A stretch of DNA of 64,000 nt from Silanimonas sp. (GCF_027530345.1 NZ_JAPZQK010000022.1:1-64000), one strand, 5' to 3'. Positions 27,850 to 37,183 are shown, numbered from the stretch's first letter. The notes: generated from the sequence alone by a model not told the origin. Made by a program: numbers and translations.

Positions 27850-28562
27850 GCGAGGTCCTCCGCATCGAGGGCCTGCGCTTCGCGTGGCCCCGCAGTCCGT
27901 GGACCTTGGACGTGCCGTCACTGGTGCTCGAGACGGGCGATCGCGTGTTCCTGCATGGCCCGAGCGGCACCGGCAAGAGCACGCTGCTGAACCTGATCGC
28001 CGGCACGCTGCTGCCGCAGGCCGGCGCCGTGCGCGTGGCCGGCGAGGACGTGGCGAAGCGCTCCGGTCCCGCGCGGGACCGGCTGCGCGCCGACCACCTC
28101 GGCATCGTGTTCCAGCAGTTCAACCTGCTGCCCTTCCTGTCGATGGTCGACAACGTCACGCTCCCGTGCCGCTTCTCGACGCGCCGCCGCGAACGCACGC
28201 TGCAGCGCTTCGGCAGCCTCGAGGTCGCCGCACGCCACTACCTCGCGGCGCTCGGGCTTGGCGACGCGGCGCAGGCCTCGCGTCGCGTCATCGAACTCTC
28301 GGTGGGCCAGCAGCAGCGGGTCGCGGCGGCGCGCGCGCTGATCGGCGGGCCGAGCCTGGTGCTTTGCGATGAGCCGACCTCGGCGCTCGACACCCGCAAC
28401 CGCGATCAGTTCATCGACCTGCTGTTCGCCGAATGCGAGGCCGCGGGAACGGCCCTGCTGTTCGTCAGCCACGATCTCTCGCTGGCCGCACGGTTCCCGC
28501 GCCAGCAGGCCTTGGGCGAACTCACGGCGTCCGCCGTCGAATCCCCGGAGGCCTTGGCATGA
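27846..28562 (+). CDS. ABC transporter ATP-binding protein, MacB/LolD-like
   Basis: A 238-aa ATPase with Walker A FLHGPSGTGKSTLLN, Q-loop IVFQQFNLL, a signature ELSVGQQQRVAAARAL (SVGQQ instead of the usual LSGGQ), Walker B SLVLCDEPTSALD and the switch His in LFVSHDLS. It overlaps the gene before and the permease after by ATGA, so three genes are tightly coupled. In the Vibrio ZrgABCDE system a comparable ATPase energises zinc uptake. Here the role follows from that context. Confidence 0.85.
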   Translation: MSEVLRIEGLRFAWPRSPWTLDVPSLVLETGDRVFLHGPSGTGKSTLLNLIAGTLLPQAGAVRVAGEDVAKRSGPARDRLRADHLGIVFQQFNLLPFLSMVDNVTLPCRFSTRRRERTLQRFGSLEVAARHYLAALGLGDAAQASRRVIELSVGQQQRVAAARALIGGPSLVLCDEPTSALDTRNRDQFIDLLFAECEAAGTALLFVSHDLSLAARFPRQQALGELTASAVESPEALA

Positions 28563-29821
28563 GCGGCTTGCTCGGCCTGGCGTGGGCCAGCCTGAAAAAC
28601 CGGCGCGCCACGGTCCTGTTGACCGTCCTGACGCTCGGCCTCTCCGTGCTTCTGCTTCTGGGCATCGAGCGCATCCGGCACGAGGCCCGCGACGCCTTCC
28701 TGCGCTCCGTCGCCGGCACGGATCTGATCGTCGGCGCCCGCGCGCATCCGGTGCAGCTGCTGCTGTATTCGGTGTTCCGCCTCGGCGAGCCCACCGCGAA
28801 CCTGCAGTGGGACACCTACGAGAAGCTCAAGGCGCTGCCGCCCGTGGCGTGGACGGTGCCGATCAGCCTCGGCGATTCGCATCGCGGCTACCGCGTGGTC
28901 GGCACGACGGGCGAGTACTTCGCGCGCATGGGCTTCGGCGAGCGGCGAGGTCTCGAATTCCGCGAGGGCCGACCCTTCGAGGCCCTGCACGACGCGGTGA
29001 TCGGGGCCGACGTGGCCGACACGCTCGGCTACGCCTCGGGCACGTCCATCGTGCTGGCGCATGGCACCGCGCGGGTGGCCACGCAGGCCCATGACGACCA
29101 GCCCTTCACCGTCGTCGGCGTGCTGGCGCGCACCGGCACGGCCATCGACCAGGGCGTGTTCGTCTCGCTGGAGGCGATCGAGGCCATCCACCTCAACTGG
29201 CGCGGCGGTATGCCGATCGGCCGCGCGCGCGTCGACGCCACGGCCATCCCGATGGAGCGCCTGCAGCCGAAGAGCATCACGGCCGCCTTCGTCGGGTTGG
29301 AATCGCGCACCGCCACCTTCCAGGTGCAGCGCGTGGTGAACGAGTACCGCGCCGAGCCGCTGACGGCGATCCTGCCGGGCGTGGCCCTGACGCAGCTGTG
29401 GGCGCTGATGGGCGGCGTGGAGCGCGCGCTGCTCGTCGCCGCCGGTGCCGCCGTGCTGGCCGCCCTGATGGTGCTGCTCACGACGATCCTGGCCACGCTC
29501 AACGAGCGCCGCCGCGAGATGGCCCTGCTGCGCGCCGTCGGCGCCGGGCCTCGGCACGTCTTCGGCCTGTTGCTGGCCGAGGCCGCCCTGCTGACGGGGG
29601 CCGGCCTCGCGCTGGGTGTGATCCTGCTGGAAGGGGCCCTGTGGCTGCTGGGGCCGTGGCTGGAAGCGCGCTTCGGCGTGTTCCTCTCCCCCGGCCTGCC
29701 CTCGGTCCGTGAAGCCGTCGTGCTCGGCGGCATCTGGGCGGGCGGTATCCTTCTGGGCCTGTTCCCGGCGGCCGTGGCCTACCTGCGCTCCCTGCAGGAC
29801 GGCGTGGCCGTCGACCGATGA
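28559..29821 (+). CDS. ABC transporter permease, FtsX/MacB type
   Basis: A 420-aa permease with the FtsX topology: TM1 (about 15-35), a large periplasmic MacB-like core domain and three C-terminal membrane segments (about 280-415), with the coupling sequence NERRREMALLRAVGAGPRHV before TM3. This family usually transmits force across the membrane rather than forming a channel. It is coupled by ATGA overlaps to the ATPase and to the following DUF3299 gene. Its substrate is inferred to be zinc-related. Confidence 0.85.
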   Translation: MSGLLGLAWASLKNRRATVLLTVLTLGLSVLLLLGIERIRHEARDAFLRSVAGTDLIVGARAHPVQLLLYSVFRLGEPTANLQWDTYEKLKALPPVAWTVPISLGDSHRGYRVVGTTGEYFARMGFGERRGLEFREGRPFEALHDAVIGADVADTLGYASGTSIVLAHGTARVATQAHDDQPFTVVGVLARTGTAIDQGVFVSLEAIEAIHLNWRGGMPIGRARVDATAIPMERLQPKSITAAFVGLESRTATFQVQRVVNEYRAEPLTAILPGVALTQLWALMGGVERALLVAAGAAVLAALMVLLTTILATLNERRREMALLRAVGAGPRHVFGLLLAEAALLTGAGLALGVILLEGALWLLGPWLEARFGVFLSPGLPSVREAVVLGGIWAGGILLGLFPAAVAYLRSLQDGVAVDR

Positions 29822-29838
29822 CTTCCGAGGTGTTGCCG

Positions 29839-30393
29839 ATGTCGATGCGTTTCTCCCGCCTTTTCGCCGCCGCCGCCCTGTGTGCCGCGCTGGTTGCGCC
29901 CGCCTTCGTCGCCGCGCAGGAGCCCGAGATCGGCGCTCGCCCGGCCACCGACGGCCTGCCGAAGAGCGACGCCCGCGAGATCGATTGGTTGGAACTCCTG
30001 CCGCCCGAAGACCTGAAGGCCCTCGAGGAGATGCCCGAGGTCGACCACGAGGGCCAGATGCAGATGCCGCAGGCGATGAGCAGCACGAAGACGGTCGCGG
30101 CGATGGATGGGGTGAAGGGCAAGGTGCCGGGCTACCTCGTGCCGATCGCCTTCGACGACCAGCAGCGCGTCACCGAGATGTTCCTCGTGCCGTACTTCGG
30201 CGCCTGCGTGCACGTGCCCCCGCCGCCGCCGAACCAGCTCATCTACATCAAGCCGAAGAACCCCGTGGAGCTCGGCAACCTGTGGGACGCCTACTGGGTG
30301 CACGGCACGGTGCGCGCCTCGCTGGTCGAGAACGCGATGGCGACGTCGGCCTATGCGCTGGAACTCGATCGCCTCGAGCTGATCGAGGAGTAA
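29839..30393 (+). CDS. DUF3299 exported protein, zinc-operon associated
   Basis: A protein of about 184 aa with a signal peptide (SRLFAAAALCAALVAPA) and a DUF3299 domain; the motifs GYLVPIAFDD, FFLVPYFGACVHVPPP-like (FLVPYFGACVHVPPPPPNQ) and YWVHGTVRA are visible. In Vibrio a DUF3299 protein is the last member of the ZrgABCDE zinc-uptake operon. An ATG at 29818 overlaps the permease stop, but 29839 is preferred because GAGG lies 8 bases upstream and the signal peptide then starts properly. Confidence 0.8.
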   Translation: MSMRFSRLFAAAALCAALVAPAFVAAQEPEIGARPATDGLPKSDAREIDWLELLPPEDLKALEEMPEVDHEGQMQMPQAMSSTKTVAAMDGVKGKVPGYLVPIAFDDQQRVTEMFLVPYFGACVHVPPPPPNQLIYIKPKNPVELGNLWDAYWVHGTVRASLVENAMATSAYALELDRLELIEE

Positions 30394-30397
30394 TGGG

Positions 30398-31213
30398 ATG
30401 AGGGTGGCGGTCCGCCTCTTCGCGGTGCTTGCCTTCGGGCTGGCGGCCGCTGCGGGAGCCACCGCCCCGGCGACGAGCGGTGGCGCGATGCCCGGGCCCC
30501 TTGTTCGCGTCTGCTACAACGACCAGCTGGGCCCGCCGGACGGCGGGCATTTCTCCCTGCAACTGATGAGGGCCATCGTGGCGGCCAAGCCGGCCTTGCG
30601 CTTCGAACTGCAGCCGCTGCCGTGGGTGCGTTGCCTCATCCTCGCCTCGCGCGGCGAAGCCGACGCGATCCTCGGGGCCAGCTTCACGCCCGAGCGCGCG
30701 CTGGATCTCGTCTATCCCCGCGATGCGCAGGGCCGTCCGGACGACTCGCGACGTCTGTTCGGCCAGGGCTACCGCCTGTTGCGGCGACGCGGCGACGCCG
30801 TGGACATCGACGGCCAGCGCTTCGTCGAGCTCGTGGGCCCGATCGGTGTCGAGCGCGGCCACAGTTCGGCCTCGTTCGCGCGGGCCGGTGGTGCCGACAC
30901 CGACGACAACCACCCCGACGTGACGGCGATGCTGGCCAAGCTGCGCAACGGCCGCTTGGGCGGCGCGCTGGTCGCCGAACCGCAGTACGCCTCGTTGCGC
31001 CAACAGGCGGGCGCGCTCGACGGCCTGGAGGCCGCGCCATCGGTGCTCCAGCCTCGCGGCTACTTCCTCGTGTTCTCTGCGTCGTTCGCGCAACGCGAGC
31101 CGATTCTCGTCGAGCAGCTCTGGAACGAAGCGGCGCGGCAGCGCGAAACGCCGCACATCCGGCGGGAGACCGCCTTGCAACAGGGCGCCGCCCTCGAAGG
31201 GGACCTGCCATGA
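30398..31213 (+). CDS. Periplasmic substrate-binding-protein-like protein in the zinc operon
   Basis: A 271-aa protein with a signal peptide (about 1-25) and a fold like family-3 extracellular solute-binding proteins: VRVCYNDQLGP at the start, then QPLPWVRCLILASRGEADAILGASFTPERA. It resembles the two tandem proteins at 56051-57696 in the LPW-x-RC and ADAI/DGTF-type segments. It lies 4 bp after the DUF3299 gene. It may capture a ligand for the ABC pair, but neither ligand nor partner is shown. Confidence 0.7.
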   Translation: MRVAVRLFAVLAFGLAAAAGATAPATSGGAMPGPLVRVCYNDQLGPPDGGHFSLQLMRAIVAAKPALRFELQPLPWVRCLILASRGEADAILGASFTPERALDLVYPRDAQGRPDDSRRLFGQGYRLLRRRGDAVDIDGQRFVELVGPIGVERGHSSASFARAGGADTDDNHPDVTAMLAKLRNGRLGGALVAEPQYASLRQQAGALDGLEAAPSVLQPRGYFLVFSASFAQREPILVEQLWNEAARQRETPHIRRETALQQGAALEGDLP

Positions 31214-31629
31214 CTCCGATGCCTCGTTCGCGCCTCGCGCCCCGTGGGCTCCGTCTGCTGGCCATGGTCCTGCTGATCGGCGCGGCCCCTCCGGCGACCG
31301 CTTGTGAGCTCGACGGACTGTCCCACGGCTACGGGCCGATGTCCGCGCTCTTCGCCGGCGCGCACCGCTACCAGAGCCTCAATGGCCTTGAGGACGAGGA
31401 ATCGCCGCCCGAGCCGCCGCCGGAGCCCGCGGACGAGGCAACGGCCAATGCCGACGCCTCGTCTCCGCCGCCCACGCCGCCGCGCAGTTTCGTGGCGTGG
31501 GCCAAGGCGAAGCCCAAGGCACCCGGCGCGGCCGAGGCGCCGGCCGCATGGGTGCCGCGGGGGGCATCGCCTTCAGCCGATCCGCCGAGCGCTTCGCCAC
31601 AGGGCGCCGAGCCCAAGCAAGGCGAATAG
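31210..31629 (+). CDS. Small exported proline-rich protein of unknown function
   Basis: The 139-aa product has a signal peptide ending near PPATAC, so it could be a secreted or lipid-modified protein. A short conserved-looking segment (CELDGLSHGYGPMSAL) is followed by a long acidic, Pro/Ala-rich tail. Its start overlaps the preceding stop (ATGA), which makes it the last gene of the rightward zinc-type operon. Its 3' end overlaps the convergent permease gene by 57 bp. No family is recognised. Confidence 0.6.
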   Translation: MTPMPRSRLAPRGLRLLAMVLLIGAAPPATACELDGLSHGYGPMSALFAGAHRYQSLNGLEDEESPPEPPPEPADEATANADASSPPPTPPRSFVAWAKAKPKAPGAAEAPAAWVPRGASPSADPPSASPQGAEPKQGE

Positions 31630-32922
31630 GGCCAGCGCCCCCCAAGCGGCGGGTCGGTGCCGTAGTTCGCGCACGCTGGGCGCGGGCGTCGGCAGCGCCG
31701 CGATGTCCGACGCGCCGATCAGCCGCTCTTCGAACACGAAGGGATAGAACGCGACGCGCAGTTCGTCGTGGAAGCGGCGTGCCGCCCTTTGTCGCGCCGC
31801 GTCGCCTTCGATGCCCTGGTCGCTGAGGCCGTCGAACAGGTTCTGCAGGGCGACCGTCGGCAGCAGCCATCCGAGCGCATCGCGCGCGCGCTGGCGATCG
31901 CGCTTCGCGGCCCTTGCTTCGATGAGCAAGGGCTCGACGCGCCAATCGGCCACCGAATGGAAGGCGAAGTACCACTTCCAATGGAAACGTCCGGTCACCG
32001 GTGGCGTGCCGCGCCACTCGGGGTGATGGGCGAAGAAGGCCTCGAAGGTCTCGTCCTTCGGCCGGTCCCAGGCCCCGTTGACCGCGTCGCGGTGGGCGAG
32101 GGCGATGGCGCTGCCGGGTACCGCCGGCGCCATTCGATCGAGCGCGAGGCCGCCGAGCGCGGGCAGCACGAGGGCAGCGAGTGCCCACAGCGCGACGAGG
32201 CGCGTCGCCACGGCGTCGCTGCCACCGCTCAGGCGCAGCGCGAGCGTGGCGCAGAGGCCGATCCAGCCGAGCGCGTAGAGCGTGGCACCGCCCATCACGC
32301 CGAGGCTGAGGGCCAGTGAGGCATCCATCGCCAGCAGCGCGACGAGGATCGGTCCCAGAACCGGCACCAGCACGACCAGACTGCGCGCGACGACGCGCTT
32401 CAACCAGAAGGAACGGGGTGACGCGACGAGCGCCGCAAGCAGCCCGTCGCGCCGTGCTTCGCGTTCTTCCGCGGCCAAGGGCGCGAACACCGCCACCGCG
32501 AGCAAGGGCAACAGCACGGCCACGACGAAGGCGGCGTCGAAGGTGCCGGCGGCTCGCGCGGCAGGATTGCCGCCGGTGCCATCGTGCACTTGGCCTTGCA
32601 GGCCCAGCAGGCGGAGGCGCTGCACGGCAGGTTGGGCGAGCGTGTCGCCGAGGTTGAACCAGGCGCCGGAGGCCGGCGGGTGCGGCACGGCGAACAGGGT
32701 TCCGTAGCCGAACATGCCTGCATCAAGCGGCGCGTCGTGCGCCCTTGCGCGGGCATCGTCCAGTGCTCGGGCATCGAAGGCCACGGCGTCGTGCATCGCC
32801 GCATCGACGTGGCGGACCTGCGCGATGCCGGCCAGCAGCGCCAGCGTGGTGACCAGGGCCGCGGCGAGGGCCGCGGCGATGAGCAGGGGCGAACGCAGCA
32901 GCAGTCGCAATTCCAGGTTCAT
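31573..32922 (-). CDS. ABC-2-type permease, DUF3526-like (second subunit)
   Basis: A 449-aa membrane protein with an N-terminal segment (LLIAAALAAALVTTLALLAG), a large extracytoplasmic domain, four to five central membrane segments (about 165-300) and a C-terminal segment. It carries the segment RFHWKWYFAFHSVADW shared by DUF3526 permeases. The start at 32922 overlaps the stop of the first permease (ATGA). Together with the ATPase at 34340 the two permeases form a heteromeric ABC-2 transporter. Direction and substrate are unknown. Confidence 0.75.
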   Translation of the reverse strand: MNLELRLLLRSPLLIAAALAAALVTTLALLAGIAQVRHVDAAMHDAVAFDARALDDARARAHDAPLDAGMFGYGTLFAVPHPPASGAWFNLGDTLAQPAVQRLRLLGLQGQVHDGTGGNPAARAAGTFDAAFVVAVLLPLLAVAVFAPLAAEEREARRDGLLAALVASPRSFWLKRVVARSLVVLVPVLGPILVALLAMDASLALSLGVMGGATLYALGWIGLCATLALRLSGGSDAVATRLVALWALAALVLPALGGLALDRMAPAVPGSAIALAHRDAVNGAWDRPKDETFEAFFAHHPEWRGTPPVTGRFHWKWYFAFHSVADWRVEPLLIEARAAKRDRQRARDALGWLLPTVALQNLFDGLSDQGIEGDAARQRAARRFHDELRVAFYPFVFEERLIGASDIAALPTPAPSVRELRHRPAAWGALALFALLGLGALWRSARRIG

Positions 32923-34343
32923 GCGCGGCGCTCCAGTCGACGACCAAGCCACGCCAAGGCGAGCAGGCCGAGCAGCAGCCACACGCCGACCGGCGCCACG
33001 CTCGCGGCGAGCGCCGGCGCCGTCGAGCGCAGCGAGGGGAGCGCGATTTCGGCGCGTGGGATGTCGGCCCATTGCGAGGCGTCGAGCTTCTGGTCGCGAT
33101 CGTTCAATGCGGCGATGCGGGTGGCATGCAGCTGGTTCAGGGCCTGCACCGTGGCGAAGCGGCGGCGCTCGGCCTGGTCGAGGAAATCACGATGATGCGC
33201 GAGGTCGGTGCCGGCGAAGGCCTGGGCCGCATGGCGGATCGCGAGCGTCGGGAGGGCCCAGCTGAAGGCCGTCGCGCGGTCGACTTGGGCCTGCCACGCA
33301 TCGCGCTGGCGGTCGACCTCTGCGGCAATGGCTGCCGTCGTCAGGCGCTCGCCTTCGAGCATCACCAGGCCGCCGAAGTTCACCGGCAAGTCCTCCACGC
33401 GGGAAGCGCCGTACTTGTCGAGCACGCGCTGGCGGAACGCGGCGAAGTGCGCGCTGTTGGGGTCGTGCGCGTCGCCGACCTTTGCGAGTGCCACGGCGAT
33501 GCGCTGCTCGACCTCGGCCTGCGTCGGTGCGGGCAGGCTGAGCTCGGCCCAGCTCGCGACCGCGCGCGGCGCGACGGCTACCAGCGCGAACCACGCGACG
33601 ACGCCGGCCAGCAGGGCGCCGAGCACGCTGCGTGCGAGGCTCGAAACGAGCACCGTGCCGATGGCCGCCAGGCCCAAGATGGCCGCGAAGCCGGCACCGA
33701 GGCCGGCCGCTCGCGCGGCCAGTGCCGGCTGCGTGGCAGCCGCCCACAGGAGCGCGAGGAAGGCGGGCACCGCCATCAGCAGGCCGAAGCCCCACAGCGC
33801 GGCGGCCTTGCCGAACAGCAGTTCCGTGCCGCGCGCGCCGCCGATCAGGCTGGTGGCGAGCACGCCGCTCTGCCGTTCGCCGGCCAGTGACGCCGCACCG
33901 GCCAGAAGCACCAGCAGCGGCAGCCACTGCTGCACCACCAGCGAGGGCGAGAGGTCGCCCAGACGCAGCAGGCCGCCGGAGAGCGCCGCATCGCTGAAGT
34001 TCGCCGTGTTCTGCCGATGCCCCTCGAGGAACACGCTGCGCCCGACCTGCGATTCGATGCCCCAGTCGATGCGCGCCAGCGGCCCCGGTGTCTTGAACAC
34101 GAAATCGCCGGCGTGCACCACGCGATGCGGATGGCGATCAGGCTGCGCGTTCCAGTCTTGATCCGCGCGGGCGGCGTAGTCGCCCTGCCGCTCCGCGGTC
34201 TGCCCTTCGCGCACCAGCCCGAGCCCCAGCGACAGCAGCATCAGGCACGCGCCGAGCAGGCCCAGCGTGCGCGCCAGCCGTTCGCGCAGCAGCCGGCGCA
34301 GCTCGTTGCCGGCGATCGACGCCGTGCGGTGCGGCGCACTCAT
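32919..34343 (-). CDS. ABC-2-type permease, DUF3526 (first subunit)
   Basis: A 474-aa protein with the same plan as its partner: one N-terminal membrane segment (LLGACLMLLSLGLGLV), a periplasmic domain, a membrane cluster (about residues 140-270) containing ASLAGERQSGVLATSLI, and a final segment near 445-465. Such permeases associate with NosF-like ATPases. The start overlaps the ATPase stop (ATGA). It is part of the leftward operon behind the CobW GTPase and TonB receptor. Confidence 0.78.
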   Translation of the reverse strand: MSAPHRTASIAGNELRRLLRERLARTLGLLGACLMLLSLGLGLVREGQTAERQGDYAARADQDWNAQPDRHPHRVVHAGDFVFKTPGPLARIDWGIESQVGRSVFLEGHRQNTANFSDAALSGGLLRLGDLSPSLVVQQWLPLLVLLAGAASLAGERQSGVLATSLIGGARGTELLFGKAAALWGFGLLMAVPAFLALLWAAATQPALAARAAGLGAGFAAILGLAAIGTVLVSSLARSVLGALLAGVVAWFALVAVAPRAVASWAELSLPAPTQAEVEQRIAVALAKVGDAHDPNSAHFAAFRQRVLDKYGASRVEDLPVNFGGLVMLEGERLTTAAIAAEVDRQRDAWQAQVDRATAFSWALPTLAIRHAAQAFAGTDLAHHRDFLDQAERRRFATVQALNQLHATRIAALNDRDQKLDASQWADIPRAEIALPSLRSTAPALAASVAPVGVWLLLGLLALAWLGRRLERRA

Positions 34344-35089
34344 GGGGCGAGGTCCGCCCGGCGCGCGTAGAGCGTGCGCAGGGCCGCCGCGTCGGCGCCG
34401 AGTGCGGCAAGGTCCGAGCCCTCGCGCAGCACCCGCCCTTTCGCGAGGAAGACGTAGCGATCGGCGATGGCGCTCGTGGCTTCGAGGTCATGGCTCACCA
34501 TCAGGATCGCCCGCCCCGCATCCCGAAGCCGCGAGAGCAGGGCGGCCAGTTGGTCGGTGGCTTCCGGGTCCAGGCCGGAGGCCGGTTCGTCGAGCAGCAG
34601 CAGCGGCGCTTCGCGCAGCAGGGCCAGCGCGATCAGTAGCTTCTGCCGCATGCCTTTCGAGTAGAGCGCCGCGCGCTTGCGCCACGCCGCTTCCGGCAGA
34701 TCGACCTCCCGCAGGGCGAGGGCGAGCCCCGCCTCGTCGGGGCGCCGGCCGGCGAGACCGAGCAGGTAACGGAGGTTCTCCAACCCGTCGAGGTGCGGGT
34801 AGACCGCGACGTTCTCCGGCACGTAGGCGAGCATCGCGCGGGCGGCCACCGGATCGACCGACGGGGCAAGGCCGAACACGCTGACCTGGCCCGACTGCGG
34901 GGGCAGCAGGCCCAGCAACACCTTCAGCAGGGTCGACTTGCCGGCGCCATTGCCGCCGAGCACGGCCAGCAGTTCGCCCGCCTGCAGGCGCAAGGACACG
35001 TCCTGCAGGACGGGCTCGCCGCCGTAGCCGGCGACGAGGCCACGCACGTCGAGGGCCGGTGGGCGAGGCATCAGGTCGATCACCGCCAT
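34340..35089 (-). CDS. ABC transporter ATP-binding protein, NosF-like
   Basis: A 249-aa ATPase with Walker A VLGGNGAGKSTLLKVL, Q-loop region YVPENVAVY, a degenerate signature LYSKGMRQKLLIALAL (YSKGM in place of LSGGQ, common in ABC-2 exporters), Walker B PLLLLDEPASGLDPEA and switch His LMVSHDLE. It starts 2 bp after the TonB-receptor stop codon and is coupled to two permeases, so a complete ABC unit follows the receptor. Confidence 0.88.
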   Translation of the reverse strand: MAVIDLMPRPPALDVRGLVAGYGGEPVLQDVSLRLQAGELLAVLGGNGAGKSTLLKVLLGLLPPQSGQVSVFGLAPSVDPVAARAMLAYVPENVAVYPHLDGLENLRYLLGLAGRRPDEAGLALALREVDLPEAAWRKRAALYSKGMRQKLLIALALLREAPLLLLDEPASGLDPEATDQLAALLSRLRDAGRAILMVSHDLEATSAIADRYVFLAKGRVLREGSDLAALGADAAALRTLYARRADLAP

Positions 35090-35091
35090 GC

Positions 35092-37107
35092 TCAGAACTC
35101 GATGGTGGCCGAGAGCGTGGCGTTGCGGCCGTCGCCCGGCGAGTGGATGGTGTTGCTGCCGTCTTCGCTGAAGTCGAACACGTACTCGTGGAAGCGATCG
35201 GTCAGGTTGTTGAGCTGCAGGGCGAGCACGCCCCAGCCGAAGCGCTGCTCGACGCTGGCATGCAGCAGGGTGAAGCCACCGAACTGGCCGCCGAGGTTGG
35301 CTTCGTTGACGACGTAGTCGCCCTGGTGGTCGAGGTGCACGCGTGCGGTCAGCGTGTCGGTGGCGCGCAGGCTCAGGCCCAGCGAGGCGGTGCGGTCTGG
35401 GATGCCGCGCAGTTCGTTGCCGATGAAGGCGCGACGGTTCGAGGCCGGGCGGACGATGGCGCTGTCGACGGTGGTGAGGTTGCCCCACAGCGACCAGCGC
35501 TCGTCGATGCGCCAGTCGGCGGCGAGGTCCCAGCCCTTGCGGGCGGTCTCGCCAACGTTCTGTGCCGTGCCGTCGACGAGCACGAACTCGTCCTTCGCGG
35601 TCTGCTCCCAGTACGACAGGCGCAGCTGCGCGCCCGCCGCGGGTTGCCACGTGCCGCCGATTTCCCAGCCGTCGTTGATCGAGACATCGCGGGCCCGGCG
35701 ATTGCCCGCCGTGAACGCATCGGCGAACAGCGGGTGCTGGAAGCTGCGCCCGGCATTGGCAAAGAGCTGGGCGTCCTCGCCCAGCGCCACGAAGGCATTG
35801 AACTTCGGCTGCACGATCGTCCCGAAGTCGAGGATGTCGCGCGCCGACGGCACACCGGCCGCGTTGAACTGCAGGTAGTCGCCGCCGATGCGGTCGGCGC
35901 GCAGCGCGACGTTCGCGCCCCAGCGGTCGTCGTCGCGGAAGCCGATCCGCGTCCACGCGCCCCAGTGGCTGAAGGTGAAATCCCGGTTGCGCAGCACGGC
36001 GGCGCTGTCGCGGACGCGCCGCTGGCCAAGGGTGCCGAAGCGCTGTTCGATGACGTCCTGCGTCTCCGCGTCCACGCCGCCATCCAGCGTCCAGTTCGGG
36101 TCGATGGCCCAGCGCGCCGACACGAGCAGGCCCTGCTGGTCCTGGTCGTCGAAGCGGTTCTGCAGCGCCTGCGCCGCGGAGAATCGCACCCAGCGTTCGC
36201 GCTCGAAATGGTTGATGTAGGCCTTGGCCGACCAGCTCAAGGCGTCGTTGATGCGCTGGTCGAAGTGCAGGCTGCCGTGCTGCACGTGCTTGTCGCCGCC
36301 GTCCTGGTTGGCATAGCTCGCCGACTGGCGCGGATTCGCCCGCGATTCCGCGAGCGTGAGGTAGCCCGGCGAGTCGCCGTCGTAGCGCGCCGTGCGGACG
36401 ATGGCGCGCAGCGTGGTGTCGTCATTGATGGCGAGTGCCCAACGCCCGCCAAAGGCTCGCTTGTCGAGGTCCATACTGTCGCGATAGCCCTCCGTCTGCC
36501 GCCAGCCGATCGTGTAGCTGTGGGTCACCGGGCCGTCCTCGAATCCGGCGTAGGCCTGCAGCTCGCGGGCACCAAAGCTGCCGTAGGCCAGACGCAGTTC
36601 GCGCGCCACATCTTCGCGGGTCTGGATGCGCACGTTCCCGGCAATGGCGAGCAGGCCCACCGTGGGGTCGCTGGTGCCCTTGAACACCGTGATCGACTCG
36701 ATGCCGGTCGGGAACAGCTGGTCCATCTCGCCGAAGCCGTTGTGCAGGTTCATCGGCACGCCGTCGATGAGCAGCTTCACGTGCGGGGTTTCGCCATCGC
36801 CGGAGAAGCCGCGGATGGCGATGTCCGAGTTCACCAGGCCCTGGTTGTAGCGGGCGATGTACAGGCCCGGGATCTTGTTGAACAGCGCGCTGGTGTCGTT
36901 GACGTTCTCGTAGCCGATCTCGCTGCGACCGATGACGTCGAGCGAGCCCTGCAGATCGAGTTCGGGCGTCTCGGTGGCTTCACCGATGACGACGACGGTG
37001 TCGAGGCGGCGCGCTTCGTCGGCGGGGTTGGCGAGGGCGGTCGACGACAGGGCGAGCGCGAGAGCGGCGGCGAGCTGGGTAAGGCGGGGCGTGGGCATGT
37101 TTGGCAT
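35092..37107 (-). CDS. TonB-dependent outer-membrane receptor, probable metal or metallophore receptor
   Basis: A 671-aa protein with a signal peptide (ending near STALAN), a TonB box-like region (RRLDTVVVIGEATE), a plug domain with NDTSALFNKIPGLYIARYN and IRGFSGDGETPHVKLLIDG, and a beta-barrel ending in the aromatic ...SATIEF C-terminus. It lies 76 bp downstream of a Zur-type-controlled COG0523 GTPase gene and 2 bp before an ABC ATPase, so zinc or a zinc chelate is the likely ligand. That is inference; no His-rich loop is seen. Confidence 0.85.
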   Translation of the reverse strand: MPNMPTPRLTQLAAALALALSSTALANPADEARRLDTVVVIGEATETPELDLQGSLDVIGRSEIGYENVNDTSALFNKIPGLYIARYNQGLVNSDIAIRGFSGDGETPHVKLLIDGVPMNLHNGFGEMDQLFPTGIESITVFKGTSDPTVGLLAIAGNVRIQTREDVARELRLAYGSFGARELQAYAGFEDGPVTHSYTIGWRQTEGYRDSMDLDKRAFGGRWALAINDDTTLRAIVRTARYDGDSPGYLTLAESRANPRQSASYANQDGGDKHVQHGSLHFDQRINDALSWSAKAYINHFERERWVRFSAAQALQNRFDDQDQQGLLVSARWAIDPNWTLDGGVDAETQDVIEQRFGTLGQRRVRDSAAVLRNRDFTFSHWGAWTRIGFRDDDRWGANVALRADRIGGDYLQFNAAGVPSARDILDFGTIVQPKFNAFVALGEDAQLFANAGRSFQHPLFADAFTAGNRRARDVSINDGWEIGGTWQPAAGAQLRLSYWEQTAKDEFVLVDGTAQNVGETARKGWDLAADWRIDERWSLWGNLTTVDSAIVRPASNRRAFIGNELRGIPDRTASLGLSLRATDTLTARVHLDHQGDYVVNEANLGGQFGGFTLLHASVEQRFGWGVLALQLNNLTDRFHEYVFDFSEDGSNTIHSPGDGRNATLSATIEF

Positions 37108-37183
37108 GGGGAAATAGAGCGAGGAGAAGGAGAAGAAGGCGGAGAAAGAGAGATAGGCGATGAGCGGAGGGCGCGCGACGCGC

